64,000 bases of DNA from Polaribacter haliotis (GCF_014784055.1 NZ_CP061813.1:583501-647500), one strand, 5' to 3'. Shown: positions 16,562 through 26,107, numbered from the stretch's first letter. The notes: generated by a model from the sequence alone, not told the origin. Numbers and translations: made by a program.

Positions 16562-19528
16562 CTAGTTTTTAAGTTCTTCTAAAGTATCACAGTGAAAGTT
16601 TCGGTCTTTTCTCTTCATTGGTGCTTGTGTTTTACCACCACCCAATTTGTCTTTCAACATCATATTAATTAACTTACTTTTTTCTGCTTTAATTTTTTCT
16701 CTTTTTTGTTGATCTATTTCTCTATCGAAAAATACTTTTCCTTCAACAATTGTTTTCTCTGCTTTTGCATAAATAGACATTGGGTGATCGCTCCAAAGTA
16801 CAACATCTGCATCTTTACCAACTTTAATACTTCCAACTCTATCATCTATATGCAAAAGTTTTGCAGGATTAATTGTTACCATTTTCCAAGCTTCTAATTC
16901 GGTCATTCCACCATATTTTACTGTTTTTGCTGCTTCTTGGTTCAAACGTCTAGACATTTCTCTATCATCTGAATTTATAGCCACTAAAACTCCAGCATTG
17001 TGCATTATTGCAGCATTGTATGGAATGGCGTCATTAACTTCGTACTTGTAAGCCCACCAATCTGAAAAAGTAGATCCTCCAACACCATGTTCTGCCATTT
17101 TATCTGCAACTTTATATCCTTCCAAAATATGTGTAAATGTGTTAATGTTAAAATTGAATTTCTCTGCAACCTTCATTAACATATTAATTTCTGATTGTAC
17201 ATAAGAGTGACAAGAAATAAAACGTTCTTTATTTAAGATTTCTGAAATCGTTTCCATTTCTTCGTCTTTTCTATATGGTTTACCACTTTTCTTTAAAGCA
17301 TCATATTCTTGAGCTCTTGTAAAATAGTCTGTAAACATCTGTTCTACACCCATTCTAGATTGTGGAAAACGAGTTCCATTTGGACTTCTAGATTGTTTTA
17401 CATTTTCACCTAAAGCGAATTTTATAAATTTAGGCGAATTATTATAAATCATTTCATCTGCATTTTCTCCCCATTTAAGTTTAATAATTGCAGAACGACC
17501 ACCAATAGGATTTGCAGATCCATGTAAAATTTGTGCAGAAGTTGTTCCTCCAGAAAGATTTCTATAAATATTAATATCAGTTGGATCTACAACATCTTCA
17601 ATAGTTACTTCTGCAGATGAGTTTTGTGCCCATTCATTTATTGCAGAAGCAGCAATGTGCGAATGTTCATCTACAATACCAGCTGTTAAATGCTTTCCTG
17701 TTCCATCAATTTCAGTGGCACCTCTTGCTCTTAAATTCTGCCCGATTTTAGAAATCTTACCATCTTTTAATAAAACATCTGTATTTTGTAAAATTCCTTC
17801 GTTTTCACTTGTCCAAACAGTTACATTTTTAATTAAAATTGTTTCTGTTTTTGGTTGTTCATAATTTCCAAAACCAATATTTGGATAGGTTACTGGAACT
17901 ACTGTAAAGACCTCGTCTTTCGATTTCTTATCTTTCTTTTCCTTTTTAACGTTTGATTTCTTCATTAATTTTGAAGCTGAAAAATAAGATTCGTTTCCAT
18001 TATTGTCATAGGCAGTTCCTTGGATAAGGTTGGAAGCATTCATTATTTTCCCAACCAATCTTGTATAATTTCCATCTTCATTTAAATTGATAGATACCCA
18101 ATCATCGCTAAAAGAAAATTTAGATTTTATTTTTTTATCACCTAATGTTACTTCACCTTTTTGTTTAGATCCTTCACCAGTAATAGTTAAAGTATAATCT
18201 TTATTATTTACAGATAATTTATATTCACCAGTAATATCGCGAATATTCATATCGCTTACAACATTTTTCTCTCCTTGTACCCAATTTTCGTAAATCGTAG
18301 TTTTCGAATCAAAAACATCTCCAGAAGTAATAATAAAGTTAGCATAACTTCCATCATTTAAATTACCAATTTTATTGTTTCCAATAATATTTGCAGGAAT
18401 TGTTGTTAAAGAAGCTAATGCTTTTTCTTTATCGAAACCATACTTAATTGCTTTTTGCAAATTTTTGTGAAAAGAGGAAACAGATTTTAAACTATGAGTT
18501 GTTAAAGCAAAGTTTACTCCATTTTCCGACAAAACCTTTAAGTTAGTAGGTTCTTGATTCCATCTTCTCATGTCTCCCAAAGAAACTTGATTTGCTAATA
18601 AAGGATTTGAAACATCATATGCATTTCTAAATTTAATTGGAATAATAAAATTAGCATTTGTTGCTTTAATATCATTAATTCTTTCAAATTCATCTCCACT
18701 ACCAACAATGGTATATTGTACTCCAAACTCGTCTCCAACTTTATCTGCTCTTAATGCATCTAAGTGGTTTTCAGTTTCAAAAATTTGAACTAAATTTTTA
18801 TTTTTATTAAATGCTTCTAAAGCCAAATCTTTGTTTTTCATATTGCCTTTTGCATACCATGAGGCATCATTGTAGACTTGACGTAATAAAGCCATTGCAC
18901 CCATTCTAGAACCTGGATATAATTGTTTTGATTTACTACTTTTAGAAAAAGAAAAGTACTGAGCAGATTTTGTATCTAAAATTCTATAAGAATTAGAAGA
19001 ATTAGGGTTTAAAGCAATTAATAAACCGTTTCCACGAATAATTCCATCATATAAATGGGTGTTAACAACTCCAAAGCCTGCCTTAAGAAGTTCATTAGCC
19101 TTCTTATTATCAAAATTAAATTCTCCTATTGGATTTGTTTCTGGTCTTATGTGATCGTTCCAATAATAACCTTGACGTTCAGATGCATACTGGCTTCCTC
19201 CAAATCTTCCAGTACTTCTTTTTGGTTTAGTAATACCAAAATTTGAATAAATATCAATAAAAGAAGGATAAATTGTTTTACCAGAAAGGTCTATAATTTT
19301 AGTTCCATCAGGAATTTTTACAGATCTGCCAGCTTCTACAATTTTGCCATCTTTTACCAATAAAGTACCTTTTTTAATGACTTTTTCTGGTGTAATATAA
19401 ATAGTTGCATTTTTAAAAGCAACCATTGTGTTTGCTGTCGTTTTTACTCCTGCATCTGTTGGGAAATAATCTTGCGACTGCAAAGAAAATGCCAACATTA
19501 ACGAGAAGAATAAGAGTAGTTTTCTCAT
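16562..19528 (-). CDS. Large exported amidohydrolase with two amidohydrolase-like modules
   Basis: A 988-aa protein with a signal peptide (RKLLLFFSLMLAFSLQSQ). The N-terminal module (about 25-430) has the beta-sandwich and VLSENGVNFALTT segments, but its metal loop reads YPSFIDIYSNFG, without His-x-His. The C-terminal module (about 560-960) has the complete set: GIVDEHSH (His622, His624), CHSYVQSE, FTHILEGYK and INSDDRE. So one active site seems intact and one degenerate. Such proteins act as imidazolonepropionase- or dipeptidase-like hydrolases; the substrate is unknown. A Lys-rich linker (KKEKKDKKSKDE) joins the modules. Confidence 0.88.
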   Translation of the reverse strand: MRKLLLFFSLMLAFSLQSQDYFPTDAGVKTTANTMVAFKNATIYITPEKVIKKGTLLVKDGKIVEAGRSVKIPDGTKIIDLSGKTIYPSFIDIYSNFGITKPKRSTGRFGGSQYASERQGYYWNDHIRPETNPIGEFNFDNKKANELLKAGFGVVNTHLYDGIIRGNGLLIALNPNSSNSYRILDTKSAQYFSFSKSSKSKQLYPGSRMGAMALLRQVYNDASWYAKGNMKNKDLALEAFNKNKNLVQIFETENHLDALRADKVGDEFGVQYTIVGSGDEFERINDIKATNANFIIPIKFRNAYDVSNPLLANQVSLGDMRRWNQEPTNLKVLSENGVNFALTTHSLKSVSSFHKNLQKAIKYGFDKEKALASLTTIPANIIGNNKIGNLNDGSYANFIITSGDVFDSKTTIYENWVQGEKNVVSDMNIRDITGEYKLSVNNKDYTLTITGEGSKQKGEVTLGDKKIKSKFSFSDDWVSINLNEDGNYTRLVGKIMNASNLIQGTAYDNNGNESYFSASKLMKKSNVKKEKKDKKSKDEVFTVVPVTYPNIGFGNYEQPKTETILIKNVTVWTSENEGILQNTDVLLKDGKISKIGQNLRARGATEIDGTGKHLTAGIVDEHSHIAASAINEWAQNSSAEVTIEDVVDPTDINIYRNLSGGTTSAQILHGSANPIGGRSAIIKLKWGENADEMIYNNSPKFIKFALGENVKQSRSPNGTRFPQSRMGVEQMFTDYFTRAQEYDALKKSGKPYRKDEEMETISEILNKERFISCHSYVQSEINMLMKVAEKFNFNINTFTHILEGYKVADKMAEHGVGGSTFSDWWAYKYEVNDAIPYNAAIMHNAGVLVAINSDDREMSRRLNQEAAKTVKYGGMTELEAWKMVTINPAKLLHIDDRVGSIKVGKDADVVLWSDHPMSIYAKAEKTIVEGKVFFDREIDQQKREKIKAEKSKLINMMLKDKLGGGKTQAPMKRKDRNFHCDTLEELKN

Positions 19529-19627
19529 ATAGTTCGAATTAGTTAAAGTTAAATTAGTTGCTAAATTTAAATATTAGTGATTTGTAAACTGTTAAAATGC
19601 TATTTTTTTAACATTTTTTTAAGGAAA

Positions 19628-20704
19628 TTAGATTTCTTCGGAAGTTTCAAAATAAGAAATTAATAAATCCACCACATAATTATAAGACTCAACTCCCTTA
19701 GCTTGTTTATTGGCTTTTAAATAAGCGCTATATCCTTTTTTAATAACCGGCTCAAAAGGATTTTTATAATTTTGCCAAAACAAATAACTCGCATTAAAAT
19801 CTTTGGTAATTCCTTTGTTTACTCTTTTCCAAAGTTCTTTTGATAAATTTCGATCTCGTTTTCTAATTTCTGAAATACAATATCCAAAAGCCATTCTATA
19901 ACTCGCATATTTAAAATAAATATCATCATTATAATTGGCAGCTAAAAAACCGACAAAATTAGCCTCATTTTCTGCGGCATAACCAATTTGATGCGCCATT
20001 TCATGACAGACAGTTGTTGGGTAACTTGTTTTAGGAATTCTACTATTTACTTGGGCTTCTCCAGTTAAAGGATTTAAGTAACCAGAAGTTCCATTATAGG
20101 TTTGTAACAAACTCATTAAAGAACTTTTTACAGATGTATATTTGTATTTTAATTGTGGGAAATCTGCTTCCAAGTTTTTATAACCAGCAACTGCCATTTT
20201 ATACATTTCTTTTTGATGATAGCTATTTTCGACTTTTATTGTATCGTTTTTTGTGATTTCATATTGATAAAAATTCAACTTTTCAATAATGTTTTCTGTT
20301 ACTTTTTGAAGCTGTTCTGTTGTATATTTTGTTTGTTGGTATTTTAAGTTTTTGGCTAAAGGTTCTCTGTAATAATTCAAACCCCAAAAAAGGTAAAAAC
20401 AAAAATAAATTATTGATAAAATTGAAGTAAAATGAATAATTTTGTAAATGAAATTTTTAAATCGAGATTTTATCAATCTGTATAAAAAACGAAGAAAAAT
20501 AAATAGGCCAAAAGCCAGTAAAATATCACCAAAAGAAAAAGGAATCCAACCCAAAATAATTCTTAAAAAAGAGGAAATAAAGGGATAAATTCCATTCGAA
20601 TAATACGTTTCTATAAATGCAGGATTTTTAGCAGCCAATTGCACCAACAAAACCTGAATTGGAAGAAAAATTGTTAGAAAAAGATGTTTTTTATTTACTT
20701 TCAT
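19628..20704 (-). CDS. DUF3810 membrane protein with a metalloprotease-like HExxH
   Basis: A 358-aa protein with three N-terminal hydrophobic segments (about 8-27, 50-72 and 88-110). A soluble C-terminal region contains CHEMAHQIGYAAENEANFVG. The HEMAH followed by E-x-x-x-N fits a gluzincin-like zinc site, and DUF3810 proteins are widespread and uncharacterised in Bacteroidota. A membrane-bound peptidase is a reasonable inference, but no substrate is known. It is transcribed divergently from dnaB across 138 bp. Confidence 0.85.
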   Translation of the reverse strand: MKVNKKHLFLTIFLPIQVLLVQLAAKNPAFIETYYSNGIYPFISSFLRIILGWIPFSFGDILLAFGLFIFLRFLYRLIKSRFKNFIYKIIHFTSILSIIYFCFYLFWGLNYYREPLAKNLKYQQTKYTTEQLQKVTENIIEKLNFYQYEITKNDTIKVENSYHQKEMYKMAVAGYKNLEADFPQLKYKYTSVKSSLMSLLQTYNGTSGYLNPLTGEAQVNSRIPKTSYPTTVCHEMAHQIGYAAENEANFVGFLAANYNDDIYFKYASYRMAFGYCISEIRKRDRNLSKELWKRVNKGITKDFNASYLFWQNYKNPFEPVIKKGYSAYLKANKQAKGVESYNYVVDLLISYFETSEEI

Positions 20705-20829
20705 TTGGGTAAAAATAACATTTCATTTTGGAAGTTCACTGGTTATTAACAAGATAATAACAATTTAGTTTACAATATTTGTGTACAAATAAATGTTATC
20801 AATTAGTAAGCGCTAAAGAAGTAAAAAAG

Positions 20830-20837
20830 TACATTTG
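20830..20837 (+). promoter_or_regulatory. -7 element (TACATTTG) for dnaB, close to the start codon
   Basis: TACATTTG ends 5 nt before the dnaB ATG at 20843, so the expected transcription start is at or very near the initiation codon (leaderless or nearly so). A short palindrome-like segment (ATTTGTGTACAAAT, about 20777-20790) lies upstream. Confidence 0.55.
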
Positions 20838-20842
20838 TAATC

Positions 20843-22357
20843 ATGGAAAAAACGAATGCAGTCGCAGGCAAAAAAATAGATAAGGCAAGAATTATTAGTC
20901 TGGAAAAAGGTAAGATTCCTCCACAGGCAGTGGAATTGGAAGAAGCTGTTTTGGGTGCAATGATGATTGACAAAAAAGGAATGGATGATGTAATTGACGT
21001 TTTAAGTCCAGAAGCATTTTACGATCAAAAACATCAAGAAATTTACGATACTATTAATCAATTATTCCAAAATTCGGAACCAATTGACTTGTTAACAGTT
21101 TCTAACTTGTTGAAAAAGAATGGAAAGTTAGAATTTGTTGGTGGTGATTTCTATTTAATTCGTTTAACACAAAAAGTTGCTTCTTCTGCACACATCGAAT
21201 TCCATGCAAGAATTATTCTTCAGAAATACATTCAACGTAAATTAATTTCGATTTCCAGCGAAATTATAGAAAATGCTTATGATGATGGAACTGATGTTTT
21301 CGAATTATTAGACGATGCAGAAGCAAAGTTATTCGAAGTTACACAAGGAAACTTAAAAAAAAGTTCGGAAGATGCAGGTTCTTTAGTAAAACAAGCATTA
21401 AAGAAAATCCAAGAAATTGGAAACCAAGAAGGAATGTCTGGTTTGGCAACAGGTTTTACAAAATTAGATGCGTTAACTTCAGGTTGGCAACCATCCGATT
21501 TAGTAATTATTGCTGCAAGACCTGGTATGGGAAAAACGGCTTTTGTAATTTCCATGGCAAAAAATATGGCGATTGATTTTAATCATGGAGTTGCAGTATT
21601 TTCTTTAGAGATGTCTTCTGTTCAGTTGATTACACGTATGATTTCTTCGGAAACAGGTTTAACTTCAGAAAAATTAAGAAAAGGAAATTTAGAGCCACAT
21701 GAATGGGAACAATTAAACGTAAAAGTTAAGAAATTATCTGATGCTCCTATTTTTATAGATGATACTCCATCACTTTCAGTGTTCGATTTACGTGCAAAAG
21801 CACGAAGATTAGTTTCGCAACATAATGTTAGAATTATTGTAATTGATTATTTACAATTAATGACTGCTGGTGGAAAAGCAGGTGGAAATCGTGAACAAGA
21901 AATCTCTATGATTTCGAGAAATTTAAAAGCGTTGGCGAAAGAATTAGAAGTGCCTGTAATTGCACTTTCTCAATTATCGCGTGCTGTAGAAACGCGTGGA
22001 GGATCTAAAAGACCTTTATTATCCGATTTACGTGAATCTGGAGCAATTGAGCAAGATGCAGATATTGTATCGTTTATTTTTCGTCCAGAATATTATGGAA
22101 TGACAGAATGGGATGATGATGAACACACGCCTTGTGAAGGGCAAGGAGAGTTTATTGTCGCAAAACACAGAAATGGTGGTTTAGATAATATTCGACTAAA
22201 ATTTACAGGACATTTGGCAAAATTCTCCGATTTAGAAGAAGGTTTTAGTAGTGAATTCCAATCTTCTATGAATGCAGATTTTCCTGAAGATCCATTTGCT
22301 GGAGCTGGAGGAGTAGATCCAAAAGATGCTTTTGGTGATGATGATGTGCCTTTCTAG
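20843..22357 (+). CDS. dnaB: Replicative DNA helicase
   Basis: A 504-aa hexameric 5'-3' helicase of the replication fork. The N-terminal primase-binding helical domain (about 28-130, PPQAVELEEAVLGAMM) is followed by the RecA-like motor. This has Walker A RPGMGKT (226-232), Walker B VIDYLQLM, the arginine-finger/sensor region LSQLSRAVETR and the DLRESGAIEQDADIV motif. The acidic C-terminal tail ends DDDVPF. No intein is present. It stands alone with its own promoter and a moderate hairpin after it. Confidence 0.98.
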   Translation: MEKTNAVAGKKIDKARIISLEKGKIPPQAVELEEAVLGAMMIDKKGMDDVIDVLSPEAFYDQKHQEIYDTINQLFQNSEPIDLLTVSNLLKKNGKLEFVGGDFYLIRLTQKVASSAHIEFHARIILQKYIQRKLISISSEIIENAYDDGTDVFELLDDAEAKLFEVTQGNLKKSSEDAGSLVKQALKKIQEIGNQEGMSGLATGFTKLDALTSGWQPSDLVIIAARPGMGKTAFVISMAKNMAIDFNHGVAVFSLEMSSVQLITRMISSETGLTSEKLRKGNLEPHEWEQLNVKVKKLSDAPIFIDDTPSLSVFDLRAKARRLVSQHNVRIIVIDYLQLMTAGGKAGGNREQEISMISRNLKALAKELEVPVIALSQLSRAVETRGGSKRPLLSDLRESGAIEQDADIVSFIFRPEYYGMTEWDDDEHTPCEGQGEFIVAKHRNGGLDNIRLKFTGHLAKFSDLEEGFSSEFQSSMNADFPEDPFAGAGGVDPKDAFGDDDVPF

Positions 22358-22388
22358 AATACTAAATAATTTATAAAATTTAATAAAT

Positions 22389-22426
22389 ACACAATTGCTT
22401 TCAAGTAATTGTGTATTTTAGTTTTT
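22389..22426 (+). terminator. Probable terminator after dnaB
   Basis: A 12-bp stem with one G-U pair (ACACAATTGCTT / AAGTAATTGTGT) and a short loop, followed by a T-rich run. A false TTG start for the next gene lies inside it, which argues for the ATG at 22430. Confidence 0.65.
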
Positions 22427-22429
22427 AAT

Positions 22430-23689
22430 ATGAAAAAACTCATAACAATATTAACATTCTTATTAATCTCAAACTCAATTTGGGCATCATTTATATATGT
22501 GCCTATGAGCAACGATAATCAGAAAAATCATTTAAAAGCTTACGGAATTGTTTATTTCGGTTTAGAAGCTGGTTTAAAATCGAAATGGTTATTAAATTAC
22601 GATGGAGGTGCATTTTTAATAGAGAACAACAAAATTATAGAAAATGAATGTAAAATTCGTGGCGTTTCTTATCAAGTAATTTCCGATGCAAAAGCACAAA
22701 TTATTTTGCAAGAAATTTCTGCACCAAGTTCGAATCAAGATGCTGTAACTTTAGAAAAAGCACCAAAAATTGCAGTGTATTCTCCAAAAGACAAAATGCC
22801 TTGGGACGATGCTGTAACTATGGTTTTAACCTATGCAGAAATTCCTTTCGATGTAATTTACGACAAAGACGTTTTAGAAGATAAATTATTAATTTACGAA
22901 TGGTTACACTTACATCACGAAGATTTTACTGGTCAATATGGTCGATTTTATGGTTCTTTTAGAACTGCACCTTGGTATATAGAAGGCAAACAAAGAGCAG
23001 AGAAATTAGCAACCGAATTGGGGTATTCTAAAGTTTCTCAAGAAAAATTATCAGTTGCTAAAAAGATTAGAGATTATGTTGTTGGAGGTGGCTTTATGTT
23101 TGCTATGTGTTCTGCAACCGATAGTTTCGATATTGCATTGTCTGCAGAAGGCGTAGATATTGCAGAAGCAATGTTCGATGGAGATGCATCAGAACCAAAT
23201 TATCAGTCGAAAATCAATTTTAATAAAACATTTGCTTTTAAAAATTTCGATTTGATTCGTAATCCAACAACCTATGAGTTTTCTACAATAGATATGACTC
23301 GTAAACGTAAAATTCCAAAAACTTCAGATTATTTTTCTTTGGTAGAATTCTCTGCAAAATGGGATCCAGTTCCAACTATGTTAACTCAAAATCATACAGT
23401 TTTAGTAAAAGGTTTTATGGGGCAAACCACTTCTTTCGATAGAAATACAGTTAAAAGTAACGTCTTGGTTTTGGGTGAAAACAAAGTAAATAGAGAAGCG
23501 CGATATATCCATGGAACCAAAGGAAAAGGGATGTTTACTTTTTACGGAGGTCATGATCCAGAGGATTATACACACAGAGTTGGCGACCCAAAAACAGAAT
23601 TGGATTTACACCCAACTTCGCCAGGTTATCGTTTAATTCTTAATAATGTTTTGTTTCCAGCAGCAAAAAAGAAGAAGCAGAAAACCTAA
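22430..23689 (+). CDS. Exported protein of the group usually labelled 'asparagine synthetase B'
   Basis: A 419-aa protein (from ATG 22430) with a signal peptide (KKLITILTFLLISNSIWAS). It is retained or secreted outside the cytoplasm. I recognise it as a widespread Bacteroidota family often named asparagine synthetase B. However, it lacks the N-terminal Cys nucleophile and the ATP-pyrophosphatase SGGxDS loop of AsnB, so that name is not supported. Segments KIAVYSPKDKMPWDDAV, GGGFMFAMCSATDSFD and FYGGHDPEDYTHRVGDP resemble a class I glutamine-amidotransferase-like (Flavodoxin-like) fold with a Cys and a His that could form a catalytic pair. The function is unknown. Confidence 0.8.
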   Translation: MKKLITILTFLLISNSIWASFIYVPMSNDNQKNHLKAYGIVYFGLEAGLKSKWLLNYDGGAFLIENNKIIENECKIRGVSYQVISDAKAQIILQEISAPSSNQDAVTLEKAPKIAVYSPKDKMPWDDAVTMVLTYAEIPFDVIYDKDVLEDKLLIYEWLHLHHEDFTGQYGRFYGSFRTAPWYIEGKQRAEKLATELGYSKVSQEKLSVAKKIRDYVVGGGFMFAMCSATDSFDIALSAEGVDIAEAMFDGDASEPNYQSKINFNKTFAFKNFDLIRNPTTYEFSTIDMTRKRKIPKTSDYFSLVEFSAKWDPVPTMLTQNHTVLVKGFMGQTTSFDRNTVKSNVLVLGENKVNREARYIHGTKGKGMFTFYGGHDPEDYTHRVGDPKTELDLHPTSPGYRLILNNVLFPAAKKKKQKT

Positions 23690-23697
23690 TTATTTTT

Positions 23698-23774
23698 GGG
23701 CGTTCGAGCGGGCTTTCCAATACAATCTTTTGCCTTAAAAAAGGCCAAAGGATTTCCATTTCAATCCCTAACGC
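23698..23774 (+). repeat. Flavobacterial intergenic hairpin element (GGGCGTTC type)
   Basis: A compact element of about 77 bp starting GGGCGTTCGAGCGGGC. It has a central hairpin (CTTTTGCCTT / AAGGCCAAAG) and ends CAATCCCTAACGC. Its layout matches the two GGAGCTATTTCC elements at 52.1 and 60.7 kb, although sequence identity is low. I recognise similar elements between genes in many flavobacterial genomes. Its effect is unknown; it lies between two plus-strand genes. Confidence 0.65.
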
Positions 23775-23882
23775 ACATACTCAATCCCAAAAAAAAATTA
23801 ATCATTTATGAAAGAAATAATAAACTGTTAATAAAACTTCAATAAATATTCTATAAAAACCATACAAATTCATTCACTTTTG

Positions 23883-23890
23883 TATTTTTG
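23883..23890 (+). promoter_or_regulatory. -7 element (TATTTTTG) for the transketolase subunit
   Basis: Exact TAnnTTTG match 25 nt before the ATG at 23915, directly downstream of the intergenic hairpin element. Confidence 0.6.
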
Positions 23891-23914
23891 TCAGGATAAA
23901 AATAAAATCACAAA

Positions 23915-24760
23915 ATGTCAACAACACAACAATTACAAGATTTTACACAACAAGTTCGTAGAGATATATTAAGAATGGTACACAAAGTTAATTCTGGGCA
24001 TCCAGGAGGTTCTTTAGGTTGTGCAGAATTTATTACTTGTTTATATCAAGAAGTAATGGATTATTCTACAGACTTTAAAATGGATGGTAAAAACGAAGAT
24101 TTATTCTTTTTATCAAACGGACATATTTCACCAGTTTTTTATAGTGTTTTAGCACATAGTGGTTTTTTTCCAGTAGAAGAATTAAACACTTTTAGATTGT
24201 TAGATTCTCGTTTACAGGGACATCCAACAACTCATGAAGGTTTACCAGGAGTAAGAATTGCATCTGGTTCTTTAGGACAAGGAATGTCTGTTGCTTTAGG
24301 AGCTGCACAAGCTAAAAAGTTAAATGGAGATGATAAAATTATCTATACTTTACATGGAGATGGAGAATTGCAAGAAGGGCAAAACTGGGAAGCAATTATG
24401 TATGCATCAGCAAAAAAAGTAGATAATATTATTTGTACAATCGATTTAAACGAAAAACAAATTGATGGAACTACAGATGAAGTTTTAGCAATGGGAAGTT
24501 TAAAAGCGAAGTTCGAAGCTTTTGATTGGTTGGTTTTAGATGTAGAAAAAGGAAATGATATTGATACTATTTTAGCAGCATTAGCAGAAGCAAAATCATT
24601 AACAGGAAAAGGAAAGCCAGTTTGTATTTTATTACATACAGAAATGGGTAATGGTGTAGATTTTATGATGCATACACATGCTTGGCATGGTAAAGCACCA
24701 AGTGACGAGCAGTTAGAAAATGCTTTGGCTCAAAATCCTGCAACTTTAGGAGATTACTAA
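23915..24760 (+). CDS. Transketolase, N-terminal (TPP pyrophosphate-binding) subunit
   Basis: A 281-aa half-size transketolase. The TPP motif starts HGDGELQEGQNWEA (about residues 148-161) and ends at DLNEKQ. HPGGSLG, GHISP and GQGMSVALGAAQ substrate/cofactor loops are present. It transfers two-carbon units in the non-oxidative pentose phosphate pathway, but needs the C-terminal pyrimidine-binding subunit to work. In many Bacteroidota the partner gene follows immediately. Here a strong terminator and bshA follow, so the partner must be encoded elsewhere. Confidence 0.93.
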   Translation: MSTTQQLQDFTQQVRRDILRMVHKVNSGHPGGSLGCAEFITCLYQEVMDYSTDFKMDGKNEDLFFLSNGHISPVFYSVLAHSGFFPVEELNTFRLLDSRLQGHPTTHEGLPGVRIASGSLGQGMSVALGAAQAKKLNGDDKIIYTLHGDGELQEGQNWEAIMYASAKKVDNIICTIDLNEKQIDGTTDEVLAMGSLKAKFEAFDWLVLDVEKGNDIDTILAALAEAKSLTGKGKPVCILLHTEMGNGVDFMMHTHAWHGKAPSDEQLENALAQNPATLGDY

Positions 24761-24797
24761 AAATTGAATTATTAAGATTCAAATAAATAAAAATATT

Positions 24798-24835
24798 AAA
24801 AGAGCTTTTCAGTAAATTGAAAAGCTCTTTTTTTA
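24798..24835 (+). terminator. Strong terminator after the transketolase subunit
   Basis: A 13-to-14-bp stem (AAAGAGCTTTTCA / TGAAAAGCTCTTT) with a 6-nt loop and a T tract. It lies about 37 nt after the stop codon. Confidence 0.93.
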
Positions 24836-24913
24836 TGCTTTTATTTTGATTTCAACTGTAAGATTAGCTTTATATTTACAACTAATAAATTTTTTAATCT
24901 TTCAATATTACAT

Positions 24914-26044
24914 ATGAAAATAGGGATTGTTTGTTACCCAACATTTGGTGGAAGTGGAGTAGTAGCTACAGAATTAGGAAAAGCTTTGGCGAATAAAGGA
25001 CATGAGGTTCATTTTATTACTTATAATCAGCCAGTTCGTTTAGATTTTCTTTCTCATAAATTGCATTTTCATCAAGTTGTAATTGAAGAATATCCACTAT
25101 TCGAATACCAACCTTACGAATTAGCTTTATCGAGTAAAATGGTAGAAGTTGTTAGAAAATACGAATTGGAAGTTTTACATGTACATTATGCAATTCCTCA
25201 TGCGTATGCTGCTTTTATGGCAAAACAAATGTTGAAAGAAAAAGGATTGGATGTTAGAGTTGTAACTACACTTCATGGAACAGATATTACTTTAGTTGGA
25301 AGTCACCCAACATATAAAACAGCTGTAGAATTTAGCATTAATAACTCGGATGTGGTTACTGCAGTTTCTAATAATTTAAAAGAAACCACCAATAAATTAT
25401 TCAATATTACTAAAAATATTCAAGTTGTTTATAATTTTATCGATACAGAAAAATACGACAATGCACATCAAGAAGAATGTAAAAGAAGTGCACTTGCAAA
25501 ACCGAATGAACGAATTCTAACACATATAAGTAACTTTAGACCTGTTAAAAGGGTAGAAGATGTAATTAGAATTTTTGCTGAAGTTAAAAAAGAAATTCCG
25601 GCTAAATTATTAATGATTGGCGAAGGTCCAGAAAAAATAAAAGCAAAAAAGTTGGCAAAAGAATTAAAAATTGCAGATGATGTTTTCTTTTTAGGGAACA
25701 GTACAGAAGTAGCTAAGATTTTATGTTATACAGATGTTTTCTTATTACCATCACAAACAGAGAGTTTTGGTTTAGCAGCTTTAGAAGCTATGGCTGCAGG
25801 AACAGCTGTTATTTCTACAAATACTGGCGGTTTGCCAGAAGTTAATATTCAAGGCAAAACTGGTTATTTAAGTGATTTAGGAGATGTAGAAGATATGGCT
25901 AAAAATGCCATTTCAATTTTAAAAGACGATGCTATTTTAGAGAAATTTAAGCAAAATGCGAAAGAGCATACCAAACAATTTTCATTAGAAAGTATTCTTC
26001 CAGTTTATGAAGATATTTATAAGTCTTGTTATAAGGTAAAATAA
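24914..26044 (+). CDS. bshA: N-acetyl-alpha-D-glucosaminyl L-malate synthase (bacillithiol biosynthesis)
   Basis: A 376-aa GT4-family, GT-B-fold cytoplasmic glycosyltransferase. It joins GlcNAc from UDP-GlcNAc to L-malate, the first step to the thiol bacillithiol. Diagnostic stretches are KIGIVCYPTFGGSGVVATELG, VLHVHYAIPHAYAAF, TTLHGTDITLVG and the C-terminal nucleotide-sugar site PSQTESFGLAALEAMAAG. Length fits BshA. No bshB or bshC is seen in this window. It lies between the transketolase terminator and a histidine kinase that has its own promoter. Confidence 0.94.
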   Translation: MKIGIVCYPTFGGSGVVATELGKALANKGHEVHFITYNQPVRLDFLSHKLHFHQVVIEEYPLFEYQPYELALSSKMVEVVRKYELEVLHVHYAIPHAYAAFMAKQMLKEKGLDVRVVTTLHGTDITLVGSHPTYKTAVEFSINNSDVVTAVSNNLKETTNKLFNITKNIQVVYNFIDTEKYDNAHQEECKRSALAKPNERILTHISNFRPVKRVEDVIRIFAEVKKEIPAKLLMIGEGPEKIKAKKLAKELKIADDVFFLGNSTEVAKILCYTDVFLLPSQTESFGLAALEAMAAGTAVISTNTGGLPEVNIQGKTGYLSDLGDVEDMAKNAISILKDDAILEKFKQNAKEHTKQFSLESILPVYEDIYKSCYKVK

Positions 26045-26107
26045 CAACGCTCACTAATAGAAAAGCACCACTCACTAACTTTTTTTACTTTTTTTTCTAA
26101 ATAATTG

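Noticed and set aside
22409..22429. Seven-codon N-terminal extension (TTG start) of the exported protein at 22430
   Set aside because: The TTG is inside the dnaB terminator hairpin and the extension would spoil the signal peptide; ATG 22430 is better.
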